Assembly: GCA_015680905.1 (NCBI GenBank)
Contig: CM027378.1
Location: 5,995,001-6,059,000, forward strand
Length of the DNA stretch: 64,000 nt
DNA from: Coptis chinensis
Lineage: Eukaryota > Streptophyta > Magnoliopsida > Ranunculales > Ranunculaceae
Reading direction: 5' to 3'
The notes beneath the pieces are model-generated. The model did not search any database. It was not told the origin of the DNA and worked only from the letters and a program-made list of their open reading frames with translations. Below are positions 35,289 to 47,166 of the stretch, one piece after another (the first letter of the stretch is position 1; each line of letters opens with the position of its first letter). The translations under genes and the position numbers were made by a program.

Positions 35289-36944
35289 ACTGCAACTGAG
35301 ATCCATGGTTTTTCGAATTTTGTGATGTCTTGTAGTTGTACTCAATTGCAGAAATGATATGGTACCTTTCGATTCCTGAGCTTATTTTACAAAGTCACCA
35401 CTTGATGGTGGGTTCTGTTGTTTATTAATCTAAGTGATTAATGTTTTACATGTTCCCCTTCCACAATGAATGGCATTTTGACATGCACATTACAGAAAAT
35501 TTATCAGATTGTAGGATGCAAAATATGTGGTCCTGCAGGAGACCTCCAAAGTCTTGAGGCCTGCATGCGACCAGATATATATGTTATATCATGTCGTTAG
35601 ATTTTTTTACTATTCAATTTATTAGATCGTCTTCCCATACATCCATGACCACTCCTTTGAAGAGATTTCAAGAATTATATTATCTTTGGTTTAATCTGTA
35701 CAAAAGGACCTTTATTCCTACTTTCTCTGTTTTGGTTTTGAACCACTTAAGAAGTACCAGAATTGTATGTGATTTGAAATTAGGATTGCAGAGTCGTTGC
35801 CCTGATATCTTTCAATAATTCTTGTAGGTAGCTTATTCCTAATGTAATAGACGACCCTGTATTGGGAATAATGCATGCCATCTTGTACCATGTGGATAAT
35901 TGTATCTTTATAGTTGTGTTTGGTCGATAAGATATTCTTATGCTCAATTTTTATCCGTTTATATGGACTGGTGAATGTATCGTTGCATTGTCCAGGCTCG
36001 TTTAAAGGTTTTGATATGGAATAGCTAATCTACTAGTTGACAGTTGAGAATATGTTCAAATATTATTAAGGCTTTTGATTCATAGCCATTCAGTTTGTAT
36101 TTGATTGTGTTACGTTCTCCAATAAGAGAATAAGAATTTGATGCTATTTGGTTCGTGATAACTTTTCCATATGTACACAACTACACACTAATCACTCCCA
36201 CCCGAAATAACCTTTGATGGTGAAAATGTTTTGAACACTCTTTTCCGCAATAGCAGCCATGTGATATTGGTGTCAATTTCTGGGAGTTGACTTCTGTAAA
36301 GAGTAACTTATTCCGTTTACTTTTGGTCGAAACCATAATCAAGTCTCTAGTGTGTGTCATTTTTTAAAACTTCTTATGAGCGTTTCCTTGGAAGTTGACT
36401 TTCAAGGCTCAGACTTAGTTCTAGGATAGACGGTCGCAGGTCTTGTGAACAAATCCGTATCAGTTCCCTTGTTAGCAATTCGGCATATGGAAATCGTTTG
36501 TACTGGAGAAAATTTGAGGATAATTAGATTTTACTTGGACATAATTCTGTGATTCGGTGGACTAGATAAATATTCAAGTACTTTGGTGTGGCTCACGTAT
36601 TATCTCAGTGTATTAACCAGCTGGGATTACCTTGGAGATGGTTGCAATCGTAGTCATTTTTGAATGTGTTATTGGTGAAAATTTGAAATCTCAAGGCTTT
36701 TCCATATGATGAAACCATCAATTTCTAAGCTCAGTGACCAATCATATACAGAAAAGAAAAATTCAAAATCAAACAGCCGCTTAATGGATAGTTATGGATT
36801 TCATGTTTATGAACTAAAATTATGTGCTAACTGTATTATGTCCCTACTAATCCTCACTTAAAATTAGACCACAGAATGAGGAAATTGACTAAAAGTTCTC
36901 CTCTCTTGTATGTCTTCATCAAAATTTTATTTTCTTGGTCTGGG
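35289..36944. other. Convergent intergenic region between LPAT and MCU
   Basis: Contains the two 3' UTRs. No coding frame or repeat stood out. Polyadenylation positions were not assigned. Confidence 0.5.
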
Positions 36945-38738
36945 CTAATTGTGCATGGCACATATCGATCCTTCAGAATTATTATAGGATGTACATGTAG
37001 GGAGTGCTGAAGCTGGTTGTTGATCCAATGAGTGAGGATAACACGCTCTTCTTAGCTCATTAAACCTTTCCGTGTCGAACTTCTTTGCCTTCATTAGTCG
37101 TTTTTGTTTCGCTCTGAATCGACTCTGGAAGAACCCTTCGAAGGATGGTTCTTGAGAAGTCCTTAGAAAGAAGGCATAGCTTGCCATGAAGTACAGGGAA
37201 GTGACATAGAAGCAGATAGGTTCCATAACATCCCATGAAAGTTCCCAAAAGGTTAGCCTCATGAACCCAGCAGTTTGGAAGACAAGAAATCCCAACCCAC
37301 ACCACAATTCCTTTCGTACTAGCGCATCTGCTTCTCTGTCGATGGCCAGTTTCTCCTTTTCCATATTTTCCAATTCTTGCATTCTTGAATCGCTTGGCTG
37401 CACTATTGGTAAGGGAATCACACCTTGTATTGCTTTTGCTACCTGTAACAAGAAGAAAATCAATTTTCAGTAAAAGTTTTGTGTCTATGATGTCCTAACG
37501 ATGCACAATAGCCACAAGTGCAGCAAAAGTTTTGTGTCTATGATATCTAGTCACACTCTCGAGCAATTTGGGCAAATGTTGCCAACATTAGCCTAAAGTA
37601 TTGCCAAACAAAGAACGACGTAAGCTCAAAAGTTAAAAGTGATGGAACTTTCATGTCACCAAAACCATGTTTTGCAGGGGTAACATGAAGAAAATATGGC
37701 GCAGATTTCTGTTAGTTCTTTTGGTAATACTTAAAAGCGTGCACGCTGCATCCACCAAGAAATATAGCGCGCTCCCATTGCTTGGTGGATGCGGGTATGC
37801 TTCAAAGTGGTTCCACTGAAGTGCTCAAATTGTGGACCAACCTTGCTAAGCAGAAAACGCCTGACATCAAAGTCAGCTGAAGTTCAAAATCAGAAATCAT
37901 TAGAATGGTCTACAAAGCCACTGGCACGACTTTACATCCTTGTGATAGGGATTTTATTCTCTATGGTCACCGATAGTCAATTGAGTTATCGAACTGTGAC
38001 CACACCACCAAGAGTTCCATACAAGGCCAATAGAAGCCCACACAAGGAAAAATAAAGTCCATATCATTTGAAATTGCTATTCAAGGGCATTTTCGTCCTC
38101 AACAAATCATTTCCAAATAGGGTCATTATCAATCTGGTAAGAAAATTCGATTTCCGAAGAGCATCGTTTTCTGACAAACATAATGAAAAAGAAAGAACAG
38201 AACAAGAAAACGATTAAATTACCTGGTCCGGGTGAAGGAAAACATTGTCTTTGATCACAATAACAGCGCCAGACTCATCTAACATCTTAGCAAACTCCAA
38301 TCCTTGATCACGACTAGACCCTTCCGTACATATTTGAACAAACTCCGTATACGGGATACTACTCTTCGTAATCTGTTTAAGTTTCGATTTCAACATTTCC
38401 AACTGGGCCAACCTCAATAACTTACGTGCATCATCCACACTTATTCCATCTAAATAATTTGATTTTGTTGGACTCATTAGTCCATCGAAACGGAGTCTAT
38501 CTTTACTTACATTCATTTCTTTCAACTTCTCCATCATGGGCGAAGACGAGCAGTAGTCCAAGGCCATCGCGGATTGAACTAACGCTCGACTCTGAAGAAA
38601 CCTGCCGAAAATTACATTTTTTTCGGTCGGTTTTGTGAAACTTAGTGGAGTTGTAGTTTTTGCTGATGTGGGTGAGAATGGTAAGTGGGCTCGGTTTATG
38701 TGAAGAAGACGATGAGATAAAGTTCTTCGAAGCGCCAT
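36945..38738 (-). CDS. MCU: Mitochondrial calcium uniporter protein (MCU family)
   Basis: Two exons on the minus strand, 38738-38223 and 37442-36945, joined in phase 0 (HPDQ then VAKA), give 337 residues, the usual plant length. The protein forms the pore of the inner-membrane Ca2+ channel. The N-terminus MALRRTLSHRLLHINRAH is a basic, hydroxylated mitochondrial targeting peptide. Residues about 80-170 are the matrix domain; a coiled-coil segment (MQELENMEKEKLAIDREADA) precedes membrane helix 1 (about 219-237). The selectivity loop WDVMEP (242-247) carries the family's D and E; helix 2 (about 248-264) follows, then a basic coiled tail. The start has a clear leader. Donor CAG/GTAATT and acceptor GTTACAG fit plant consensus. 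Which Arabidopsis paralogue it corresponds to is not resolved. Confidence 0.93.
37443..38222 (-). other. MCU intron
   Basis: 780-bp intron, minus strand GTAATTTAATCG to TTCTTGTTACAG. It contains an accidental open frame on the plus strand at 37789-38055 with no recognisable domain. Confidence 0.8.
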
Positions 38739-39137
38739 TGCTGATGAACAAGAGAAAGAAGAAGACGTATTAAAGAGGTGGAATGCCCCTATGGAGCTTC
38801 CGATGATTTAGGAACTTGTTCTTGTGGTTCTTGCTTTTGTTGGTAAGAAGTGCATGAAATGTGAAGGTGTCAGTCTTAATATATATATAGGACAGAGCAA
38901 AAAACAGATGAAGAAAAAGTAATTTTGATGTAAAAGGGAATAGTTTCAGAATTTTAGATGGGATGCTATAGAAATACCGAACACTTGGATGAAAATAGGT
39001 CAAAAGACGGAAATGCCCTTGGTGTCACGTACACACAAACGGAAGACGCTGAACTGTTGATGTATGGACTGTATCTAATTTGGAGTAAGTCAAGGGGACT
39101 CAGTAGTCATTTTCTCTTTTTTGACGAACATTTTTTT
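38739..39137 (-). promoter_or_regulatory. MCU upstream region
   Basis: On the minus strand a TATATATATA run lies near 38878-38889, about 140 bp before the ATG, followed by a leader. This is a plausible core promoter. The MULE-type MITE begins at 39146, only about 400 bp upstream of the start codon. Confidence 0.4.
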
Positions 39138-39269
39138 TCTCTTTAGTTAAAAAAAAAAAGTTGAGAACGAATTTGTGGACAGGCATAGAAATGCTGTCCA
39201 CGGGATATCATAACCTCATAGGTCCATGTCTCCAACTTAACCACCTGGACTTAAACAACTCAACGCGTC

Positions 39270-39324
<55 letters not shown>

Positions 39325-39333
39325 CATTTTATT

Positions 39334-39383
<50 letters not shown>

Positions 39384-40082
39384 AAGGCAGCACATCTCAC
39401 CACCGTCTTCTCCATTCACCAAACAACAATGGTTGTGGTTGTTCCCTTTTAGACGAGCGATTAAAAAAACTTCCTCTCAGAACTTTTCTCCAACTCAATT
39501 GGTTGAAATTCATTCCACTATTATTTACACCATCTTCTCTAGTTGAAAGCTATAATAATCTAACTTCCAACACCATAAGTAGAAAATTGTCTAAAAATGT
39601 AAATCCAATTTTAAAACTTAAAACTCTCAATAATGTTCTCTTCTTCAACTAACTGTTTTTTTTTTTTATGAATTTACCCAATATTCACCAAATTAGTTTG
39701 GCGATTGCTTCGACATCGGTAATTCCGACAACCAACTCGGAAACTTCAATTTGGATTTGTTAGGTGTCACCAAAACTTAGCCCCAATCTTGTTTTCTGTT
39801 TATTTTTTCTTTTCCTTCAATTTTGTTGATTGTCTAGCTCTGTGGTAGAAGATGGTGTTGACGTGTTGTTATTTTATGTTTTTTCATTTATTTAAATTTT
39901 GTTAAAAGAAAAAAAAATTGAAATAATGAAAAAAGAAAGATAAAGTGACTTGTTAAACTGTTCGAGTCCAGGTTGCCAAACTTTGAGACGTGGCCCAATA
40001 AACTTGTGTTGTCCCGTGGACAATATTTCTATGCTTATGCCTGTCCACAAATTCGTTCTCAAAAAAGTTTAATGTCTCTTTA
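39138..40082. mobile_element. 929-bp MULE-type MITE with 53-T tract
   Basis: The element spans 39146-40074. The outer inverted repeats cover about 120 bp: GAGAACGAATTTGTGGACAG and ATAGAAAT...TGTCCACGGGA on the left are matched in inverse on the right (40060 back to about 39950). The target duplication reads TCTCTTTA at 39138-39145 and 40075-40082. Eight matching bases are visible; MULEs usually give nine. Long TIRs with this TSD size suggest a Mutator-like origin. The interior holds a homopolymer of 53 T (39272-39324) followed by a long (AT)n run (about 39340-39380). No transposase. Confidence 0.75.
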
Positions 40083-41019
40083 TTGTTGTTATTGTTATTG
40101 TTTCTTGTTTGATTTTCCAAACAACATTATTTAGATAATTGGATAATTGGATAAACATAAATCTTGATAAAAAAGTAATTGGTCTCTCATAATTAATGTA
40201 TTTAGATTACAATATTAAATGAATAGCAGTGTTGCCACATATCTCACATATTCAAATCATTTAGTCTTTACTATTTTTAAAATTCAAACTAAATTTGGAT
40301 TATAGGTAATAAATGAAAAATCATTTCACCACACACACACACATATATATATGCTATATATGCAAGAAGGCAAGGACTAAATCATTTGAGAATCAATATC
40401 TAAAATCCAAAAGTATAGCATTTTAATTCCTATTGATTTTGTTTACAAATATAGATGCATGTCTCTAGATGAATCCTTTTCATTTATAGTCTTGATTCAT
40501 GACCAGATTGAGCAGGTAAAAATGTTTCACTTCTACTTGTATCTACTTTTTCAACCTACTATTAAATCTTGATTTGCATTGGAAATTTGGAATACACACA
40601 ACATGTGCCTCAATGTATATGTTAGTCAACAAGGATTAATTAATTTGTATATGTAGGTCTGTTTAGTACAATAGGTCGGATTAGTAGGTCCCTGTAATTA
40701 CAATGAGAATAAAGTTTGCTCCACTATCAACTTACTATACAACCCCTCTTAATGAACTAAACAAAATTTGTAATCTGCTACATTTTTGTGATGGAAAACT
40801 ATTTTTTTTTTTATTTACCAAACAAGTTTTACATAATCCCATATCATCAGTTCATATAAGAGATGCATATTTATAGACATAGGACATATTTTCCACTCTA
40901 GTACATAACTATACTACATAATCATGTGAGCACTACATTTAAAGTTGAATACTTTGATGTAAAATGACCACAAACTTCAAAACAGTTGTGTTTGAGGGTT
41001 TGTTTGTAATGTAGTGGAG
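40083..41019. other. Intergenic stretch without a recognisable gene
   Basis: AT-rich, with a short (CA)n/(TA)n microsatellite near 40328-40352. Nothing else supportable. Confidence 0.5.
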
Positions 41020-42916
41020 GAGATGGACATGGGCGGCTCAAGGCTATTCGGGGCCTAAGCGAAGTTTAAATAGGGGGCCTTCTACAATTAATACCAATAA
41101 AAATTGTTTACAATTTATTGCTTTATTTACGTTATTTCATCATATGAGTGCAAACCCTCATCCTTTATCCGAGTTTGGGACCGGCAATGTATTATCAAAA
41201 TACTTTGGCGGATTTAATTAATTAATTAATTAATTAATTATTATTTTTTTACGCAAAGAAATTTTCACATTTCACAAACTTCAATTAGATTTCATTTTTC
41301 TTACTTTTTGAGCTACAAAATCACTAATTAAATATTTGTATTCAAGTTCTTCTAGAAAATCTCTTTCTATAGATAATGTAGCTAATCCACTCGATCTTTC
41401 TTGTAAAATTGTTGATCTTAAGTAAGATTTAATTAACTTTAGTTTTGAAAAACTCCTTTCTGTTGAAGAAATGGTTATAGGTATTGTCAACAATATTCTA
41501 TAAGCTATATAAGCATTTGGAAAAGATTGTATTCTTTTTAGATAGTTCAATATTTTAATTGCGGATTTATTTTTGGTATCCAAAATTTCTCTTAGTAGTC
41601 TTAATTCTAAAAACAAATCTGTACCATCAATATCACAATTCTCTCCATGTTTCAGAAAACTTTCAAAATTAAGACAATATTCTTTTAACCTATCATCATC
41701 TATTGATTTCAATTTTTTCACATCAAATAAAAATCCGAACGTTTCTTCAAAACTTTTTAACTATTCAAATCTATTATTATAAGATGATATCGCTTGATCA
41801 ATTATATATAAGAAAAAATTAGTTCTAAATGGCTCTTCAGGTGTTTGAGTTACTTCATTGTCAACATTCTCATCAAATTGTCTCTTTCTCCGAATTACAC
41901 ATTTTTCACGAAATACCGGTTCTATATCCATTTGACGTGCAATATCCACGGATGCTATTTTAGCCTTTTCAAATCCACATGGAGAGTAAAATGCTCTAGG
42001 ATTTATATATACCTAACAATCTTTTTTGGACGCCTTGATTTTTACCTTTCATATTTGATCCATTATCATACCCTTGACCTCTTATGTCGTTAAAATCTAA
42101 TTTATATTCTTCTAAAACACGTAATAGCTCATTAAAAAGTCATTTACCCGACGTGTCTTCTACTATTATAAAGTCTAGAAAATACTCTTTGATTCTTATG
42201 AGACTTGAGGAAACATCTACACAACGTAATATGACAGTCATTTGTTCTTGGTGACTAATATCAGGAGTGCAATCAAGTATAACAGGATAATATTTTGCTT
42301 CCTTAATTTTCAGAATAATTTTATTTCTTATTTCAGATGCCAACAATTGTATCAATTCATTTTGTATATTGTGACTAAGATAATGAACCTTTAATTTATC
42401 ATGTTTGATACGCCAGAGATGTTCTTGCATAATTGGGTCAAACTCTGCAATCATTTCAATTAAGCTAAAAAACAGACCATTATTAGCTTCATAAATTTTC
42501 TCATTCTTTCTACGAAATGCCATATTATTTTTAGAAATTGTCTTAACAACAACAATAATTCTTAGTAGTATATTACTCCAATGTTCTTTTTCCCTATCAG
42601 TTTGCTCTTGGATATGCTTATCAATTGTTGTTTTGCTGTTTAATCTTTCGCTTGACTCATCCCAAAGTGTCAAATTATCAATGTGACCAGTAGAAAGTTC
42701 ATGTTTTTTAAGTTTGGTACTAATGTTTTGCCAATCATCAGTTCCTTCACCGTTTAATTGAAATTGGGTGCAACTTGAGTTAAATAACTTGCAACAGAAA
42801 CAAAAGACCTTATTGCAATATTTTGAATATACTAACCAATTTCTATCAAACTTCTCTCCATTTGGCGCTACTTGGGTGTAAAATTTAGCTGAAAATTTTC
42901 TTTTTGTCTTTATATC

Positions 42917-43206
42917 TGTTAGAATATATCAGTATTAGAATATGTCAGTATTATAATATGTCCAATATGGAAAGTCCCATGTTTCTATAAGTGTGGACAT
43001 CCATATCTAGTAGTTTCTATTATCATGTTTTATGTTAGTATAAGTATGTAACTCTGGGTAGAGAACAATTTCTCTCAGACTCTCTCTCAGACCCAAGAAC
43101 TCTCTAATCCTAATCAATCTCTAGTCTTCTCTGTTCTTATTCTTGGTTTCTCTAATATATCAATGTTACAACTCTCTTAGCATCACCACTAACACAGAAT
43201 TTAACA
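42917..43206 (+). repeat. 5' LTR of the Copia-like element
   Basis: 290 bp beginning TGTTAGAATATATCAG and ending CAGAATTTAACA. It is followed at once by the tRNA primer-binding site at 43207-43218. Confidence 0.95.
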
Positions 43207-44249
43207 TGGTATCGGAGCGAGGTTCAGTGGTATGCTAGGAGAGGAAACCCTCACCAAGAAAAAAAATCAAAATCAGTTTGTTTTAATTTTCAGTATAGTA
43301 TTCAAGTCAAGTTTCAAGAAGAAGAGGGATTTCTCACAAGAAGAAGTTCTTATATCTCAATTCAAGTTTCAATTTTTTTCTCTGGCGGTTTACTGTTCAC
43401 CGGCACTGTTCACGGTTACTATTCACGGTACTGTTCATCGTCATGTTAAAGTAAGTTTTTGAGATTTCGCTAGTGTTTAAAGTTTGTTTGAAGAATGCTA
43501 GGAGAGAGATCCGAAGTTTCTCAGTATTGGTTTCTTAGTATTGTTTCGCTTCCGCAATCTACGTCTTCCACAATCACTCTGTCTTAGCATCACCACTCAT
43601 CAGTTTTCGAGATTTTTGAAGTATCAAGCCTTTGGAAGGTAGTTTACACTCTCATCCGTGATTGGAGGGTAGTATTATTTGTATGCCGCTCGGATGTTTG
43701 GGTTTCTAGCTTCGCAAGAATTGGTATTGATGCCGTCTTACGTCTCGGTTTCTAGAACATGATCAAGTTGTTTGTTTGAAGTATTATAGGGGCACATGAC
43801 CTCTATCTCAAGAGGAATTTATTCTTTCCATTTTCCACTCGTTCGAAGTTCTTTGATCATAAAAGCGCTGACCCCCCTCCACCCTCTATCGCGAAGTTTT
43901 GTTTGATGCATGTTCTATTAGAATTTTTTGTGAATTAGAGTATGAAGTATTGTTTTTGAAGTGGGCATTGGTTGGTTGTATAAGTTGGTATTTAGTTTTC
44001 GGTTTCAAGTTCAAGTCGGAATAGACAAGCCTTTGTATTTTCAATGACCTTGTATATTCCCACTTGAGAGGGGGAATAGGGAGATATGAAGACATTCAGT
44101 AGTATATGAGGGAAAGAGAATATGGAGACGTATGAGGAAGAGTACTCATGTCTCCATATTCCAACAAGCCTTGACGAACTCTTCATGACAAGGCAATCCA
44201 CTATTCAATCTTCAGTATGACATCCCCACTCTGCAGTCTTCAATATTCA

Positions 44250-44461
44250 GGTAGCAGTCAAGCCTAAACTGCAAACAAGTTTCAGGTAGCACTCAAGCCT
44301 CAACTGCAAGTATGTTTCAGGTAGCAGTCAAGCCTCAACTGCACGTATGTTTCAGGTGCTTGATCAAGCCTCAACCGCAAGTATGTTTGTGTAGCGATTA
44401 AGCTTCAATCGCGACGTATGTTTCGTGTAGCGATCAAGCCTCAATCATGCGTATGTTTCGT
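44250..44461 (+). repeat. Six tandem units of about 35 bp inside the LTR element
   Basis: Units of the form CAGGTAGCAGTCAAGCCT followed by CAACTGCAAGTATGTTT repeat about six times, more diverged toward the right (GTGTAGCGATCAAGCCTC). The core CAAGCCTCAA is best conserved. Confidence 0.9.
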
Positions 44462-44835
44462 GAGTACCCATAATAGTATTTTGTTGACATGCGGTGATAT
44501 TGATAGTAGCGACCAAGAAGCGCACATCAAGTCACTGTTATTGTTTTCAATTTATATTATGACGGCCATAACAATGAATGAAGTGAGTAGTAGCCAAGCA
44601 GCACGCCACTACACTGGTGTTATGATTTCAGTTTGTGACTGAGGTACACCTTCAGTATTCAGGTTAGGTCATTGCCTACACCGACAGTTTAAACTCTTAA
44701 CGCGTCTCAACAGGTTGTTCGAGTTCTTCAACTGAATACAGTTCTATGCAAAAGGGGAGCAGTATTCTTATCTTTTGTTTTTTGTAATCCAAGTTGTAAT
44801 TTGCATAGTTTGCGTAATTACAGCTTGAGGGGGAG

Positions 44836-45125
44836 TGTTATAATATATCAGTATTAGAATATGTCAGTATTATAATATGTCAAATATGGAAAGTCCCATG
44901 TTTCTATAAGTGTGGACATCCATATCTAGTAGTTTCTATTATCATGTTTTAGGTTAGTATAAGTATGTAACTCTGGGTAGAGAACAATCTCTCTGAGACT
45001 CTCTCTCAGACCCAAGAACTCTCTAATCCTAATCAATCTCTAGTCTTCTCTGTTCTTATTCTTGGTTTCTCTAATATATCAATGTTACAACTCTCCTAGC
45101 ATCACCACTAACATAGAATTTAACA
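44836..45125 (+). repeat. 3' LTR of the Copia-like element
   Basis: 290 bp beginning TGTTATAATATATCAG and ending TAGAATTTAACA, preceded by the polypurine tract at 44824-44835. Confidence 0.95.
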
Positions 45126-46376
45126 ATATCAATAGGAAATTCTACGTCATTAATTCTAATTGGACCCTTCTTAACTAACAAAACTTTTAGTTTTGTATCA
45201 ATTTTACCCCATCGTCCAAGGTCATAAATATCTTGAACTAAAGAGTTGGATTGTTCATTGAGGTTCTCATCAATACTACCAAGAAAGTCTTCTGTTGAGT
45301 TATCATTTCTTTCATTTGTTTGATTTTCTTCAATGTTATCTTGAATAGAAACACTAGGAGCAAAATTTATATTAGGATCAGTATCAATTGTGTTCTATAT
45401 TTTCATTATTATCCACTTCTATTGGTTGGTCAGGTTGTTCATTTATTAAATTATCACTTGAACTAACCGATTCACTTTGTTTATAATTTTTTTATAAATT
45501 TAAAAATAGCTCCTTTTTGAGATTCAATCGCCTCATCTACTTTTCTATTTTCTTGACGTTTTTTATTACTGGATTTATACTTTCAGCTCATGTCAAAACA
45601 GTAAAATAATATGCAAGCAGCAAGCAATAAGTCCTCACATAGTCACATAACATACCAAAATAAAAATAAAAATGGAAACAATCACCGTGAGATGAAGCTT
45701 AATTGATAGCCGAAGTCGAGTTCGAAGTATAGGGTAAAAAAGTAGACAATTCACGAGACCACGACAACCACTTTGGCTAAGCAACTAGTCCAATTATACC
45801 TGTTAAAACCACTATCCACTATCCAAAAAAGAAAAGAATGAGTTTGAGTGGAATTAAATTAGAATTTAGAAGATAACAATTTAACAATTAAAGTAAAAAA
45901 AGACCCCAACTTTTTCTTTTCTTTTATCTTTCTTGAAAATAGAGAGAAGAAGAAGAACACAAAGAGTCAGAGAGAATGAGGGATTATAAAACCAAATAAG
46001 GCAAAAAGAAGATGATAGAGGTAAGAGTGTATTATTGGTTTTATAAAGAGGTGAACAAGAACGTTGATTAGTTATGGAGGCATGCATTTTTTTGCTTGAG
46101 AATTGAAGGCGTGGGAAATGGTGGAGAAGCTGAAGGCGAGAGAAACGAAGGGTCTGTTGTTTCTGTATACCATTTTTTTTTCTTTAGTTTCCAATGTAAA
46201 AACATTTTTTTTTCTCTTACCGCGATAGTGGACTGGACTGGACCATTGGAATATATTGGGGGCCCTAAGCCGTTGCTTATTTTGCTACATGGATGAGCCG
46301 GCCCTGGAGATGGACAATGAACTGGTGAAGATAGAAGACAGTGCCACTCGACAATGTATTGTTAATTGTTTGGTCA

Positions 46377-46485
46377 AATAGTCAAGGGTTAACTAGGATT
46401 ACCTCCCCTTCCTCCCCCCCAATAGATGAGCCAATTAGGATTTACCCCCCACTAGATGTGAAATCCTAGTTAACCCAATAGTCAA
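46377..46485. mobile_element. 91-bp TIR element with 9-bp target duplication
   Basis: The element 46386-46476 has perfect inverted ends GGGTTAACTAGGATT and AATCCTAGTTAACCC. The 9-bp repeat AATAGTCAA flanks it exactly (46377-46385, 46477-46485). The interior is C-rich (CCTCCCCTTCCTCCCCCCC). A 9-bp duplication fits Mutator-like transposases. At 91 bp it is near the lower limit for a mobile unit. Confidence 0.85.
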
Positions 46486-47166
46486 TATATGACGTTAACC
46501 CATGTCAATAATTTGTATGTACTATAGGGTCATAGTGAGATTCATGTGGGTAAACCAGGTTGGTTGCACACTTGGGAAGTACCATTTCAAGTTTACTATA
46601 GATTTTGTTAAAATGCTTGCTGTAAAGAGTTTCATAGCCTTGAAAAGAATGAACTCTAGTCTCATATAGTCTGAAGGGAGCTGTTTCCATAGTCGCCCAC
46701 AAAATTTTGTACTTTCCTTTTCATTTAATAAATTTAACCTTACTGAGCAAAAAAAAGGTATGTACTATAGAATTTAGATTTTAAAAACATTACACAAACA
46801 TTACTTCTTTTAATTGGGTGGTGAGCGTACCTAAAATTGGGCCAAGATTTTGTTCATTATAGGGTGACAAGTAAGCCACACTGCCTGAATGCCTAATTGT
46901 AAGACATGTATATATGAGCAACACATAGCTTCTCCAATGCTTATAACCCCACCTCATATAAAGTTCAAGTATGACTATGTCGAGTCGAGTAAGAAACAAT
47001 ATTTGTTGAACCCTGAGAAGAATATTTTGCAAGGCCATCTCAAGTATATGAGTGTTGCACATTACATAATTTGTTTGTTTGTTGATGTTTATTTTTTATT
47101 TTTTGAGAGATAACCAAAGTTTTATTATTATTATTATTATTTTCGATAAACCACTTTTGTATTCAT
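46486..47166. other. Intergenic spacer
   Basis: No gene recognised. A (TTA)n run lies near 47120-47141. Confidence 0.5.

Larger units (their letters stand above)
42912..45130 (+). mobile_element. Non-coding Copia-like LTR element (LARD/TRIM-type)
   Basis: Complete element 42917-45125: two 290-bp LTRs (42917-43206 and 44836-45125), each TGTTA...TTTAACA, and an internal region of 1629 bp. Directly after the 5' LTR is TGGTATCGGAGC, one base different from the usual initiator-Met tRNA primer site; directly before the 3' LTR is the polypurine tract TTGAGGGGGAG. The 5-bp duplication ATATC flanks it exactly (42912-42916 and 45126-45130). I counted seven mismatches between the LTRs (about 2.4 percent), so it is fairly young. 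No gag or pol domain is present, so it must move with enzymes from another element. Primer site and LTR form suggest Ty1/Copia. Confidence 0.95.
41281..45591 (-). pseudogene. hAT transposase with TTF-type finger, interrupted and internally deleted
   Basis: On the minus strand the frame starts near 45591 (an ATG-AGC-TGA, so the third codon is already a stop). It reads through KGPIRINDVEFPIDI, is interrupted by the LTR element at 45125-42917, and resumes with FYTQVAPNGEKFDRNWLVY, VFCFCCKLF (TTF-type finger) and the DUF4371 region (42673-42140). Candidate catalytic aspartates are in VILDCTPDISHQ and GQGYDNGSNM. At about 41973 FYSPCG joins directly to FEKAKIASVDIARQM; in full-length relatives a long middle section separates these, so the core is deleted. 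The C-terminal hAT dimerisation domain is kept (TERSFSKLKLIKSYLRS, 41281-41721). Frameshifts and stops (near 42138, 42010, 41761) also occur. Confidence 0.88.
41020..46314 (-). mobile_element. hAT transposon (TTF/zf-MYM-like), split by an LTR element
   Basis: The element spans 41028-46306. Ends are CATGGGCGGCTC on the left and the inverse GAGCCGGCCCTG on the right, with GGGGCCTAAGC repeated just inside both. An exact 8-bp duplication GAGATGGA flanks it (41020-41027, 46307-46314). It encodes a broken transposase on the minus strand and carries a 2.2-kb LTR element inserted in that gene. Without the insert it would be about 3.06 kb. Confidence 0.92.

Noticed and set aside
37789..38055. 88-codon frame on the plus strand.
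   Set aside because: It lies in the MCU intron on the opposite strand and shows no domain or promoter.
39161..39652. 163-codon frame with a long Phe run.
   Set aside because: It is created by the poly-T and (AT)n tracts inside a MITE.
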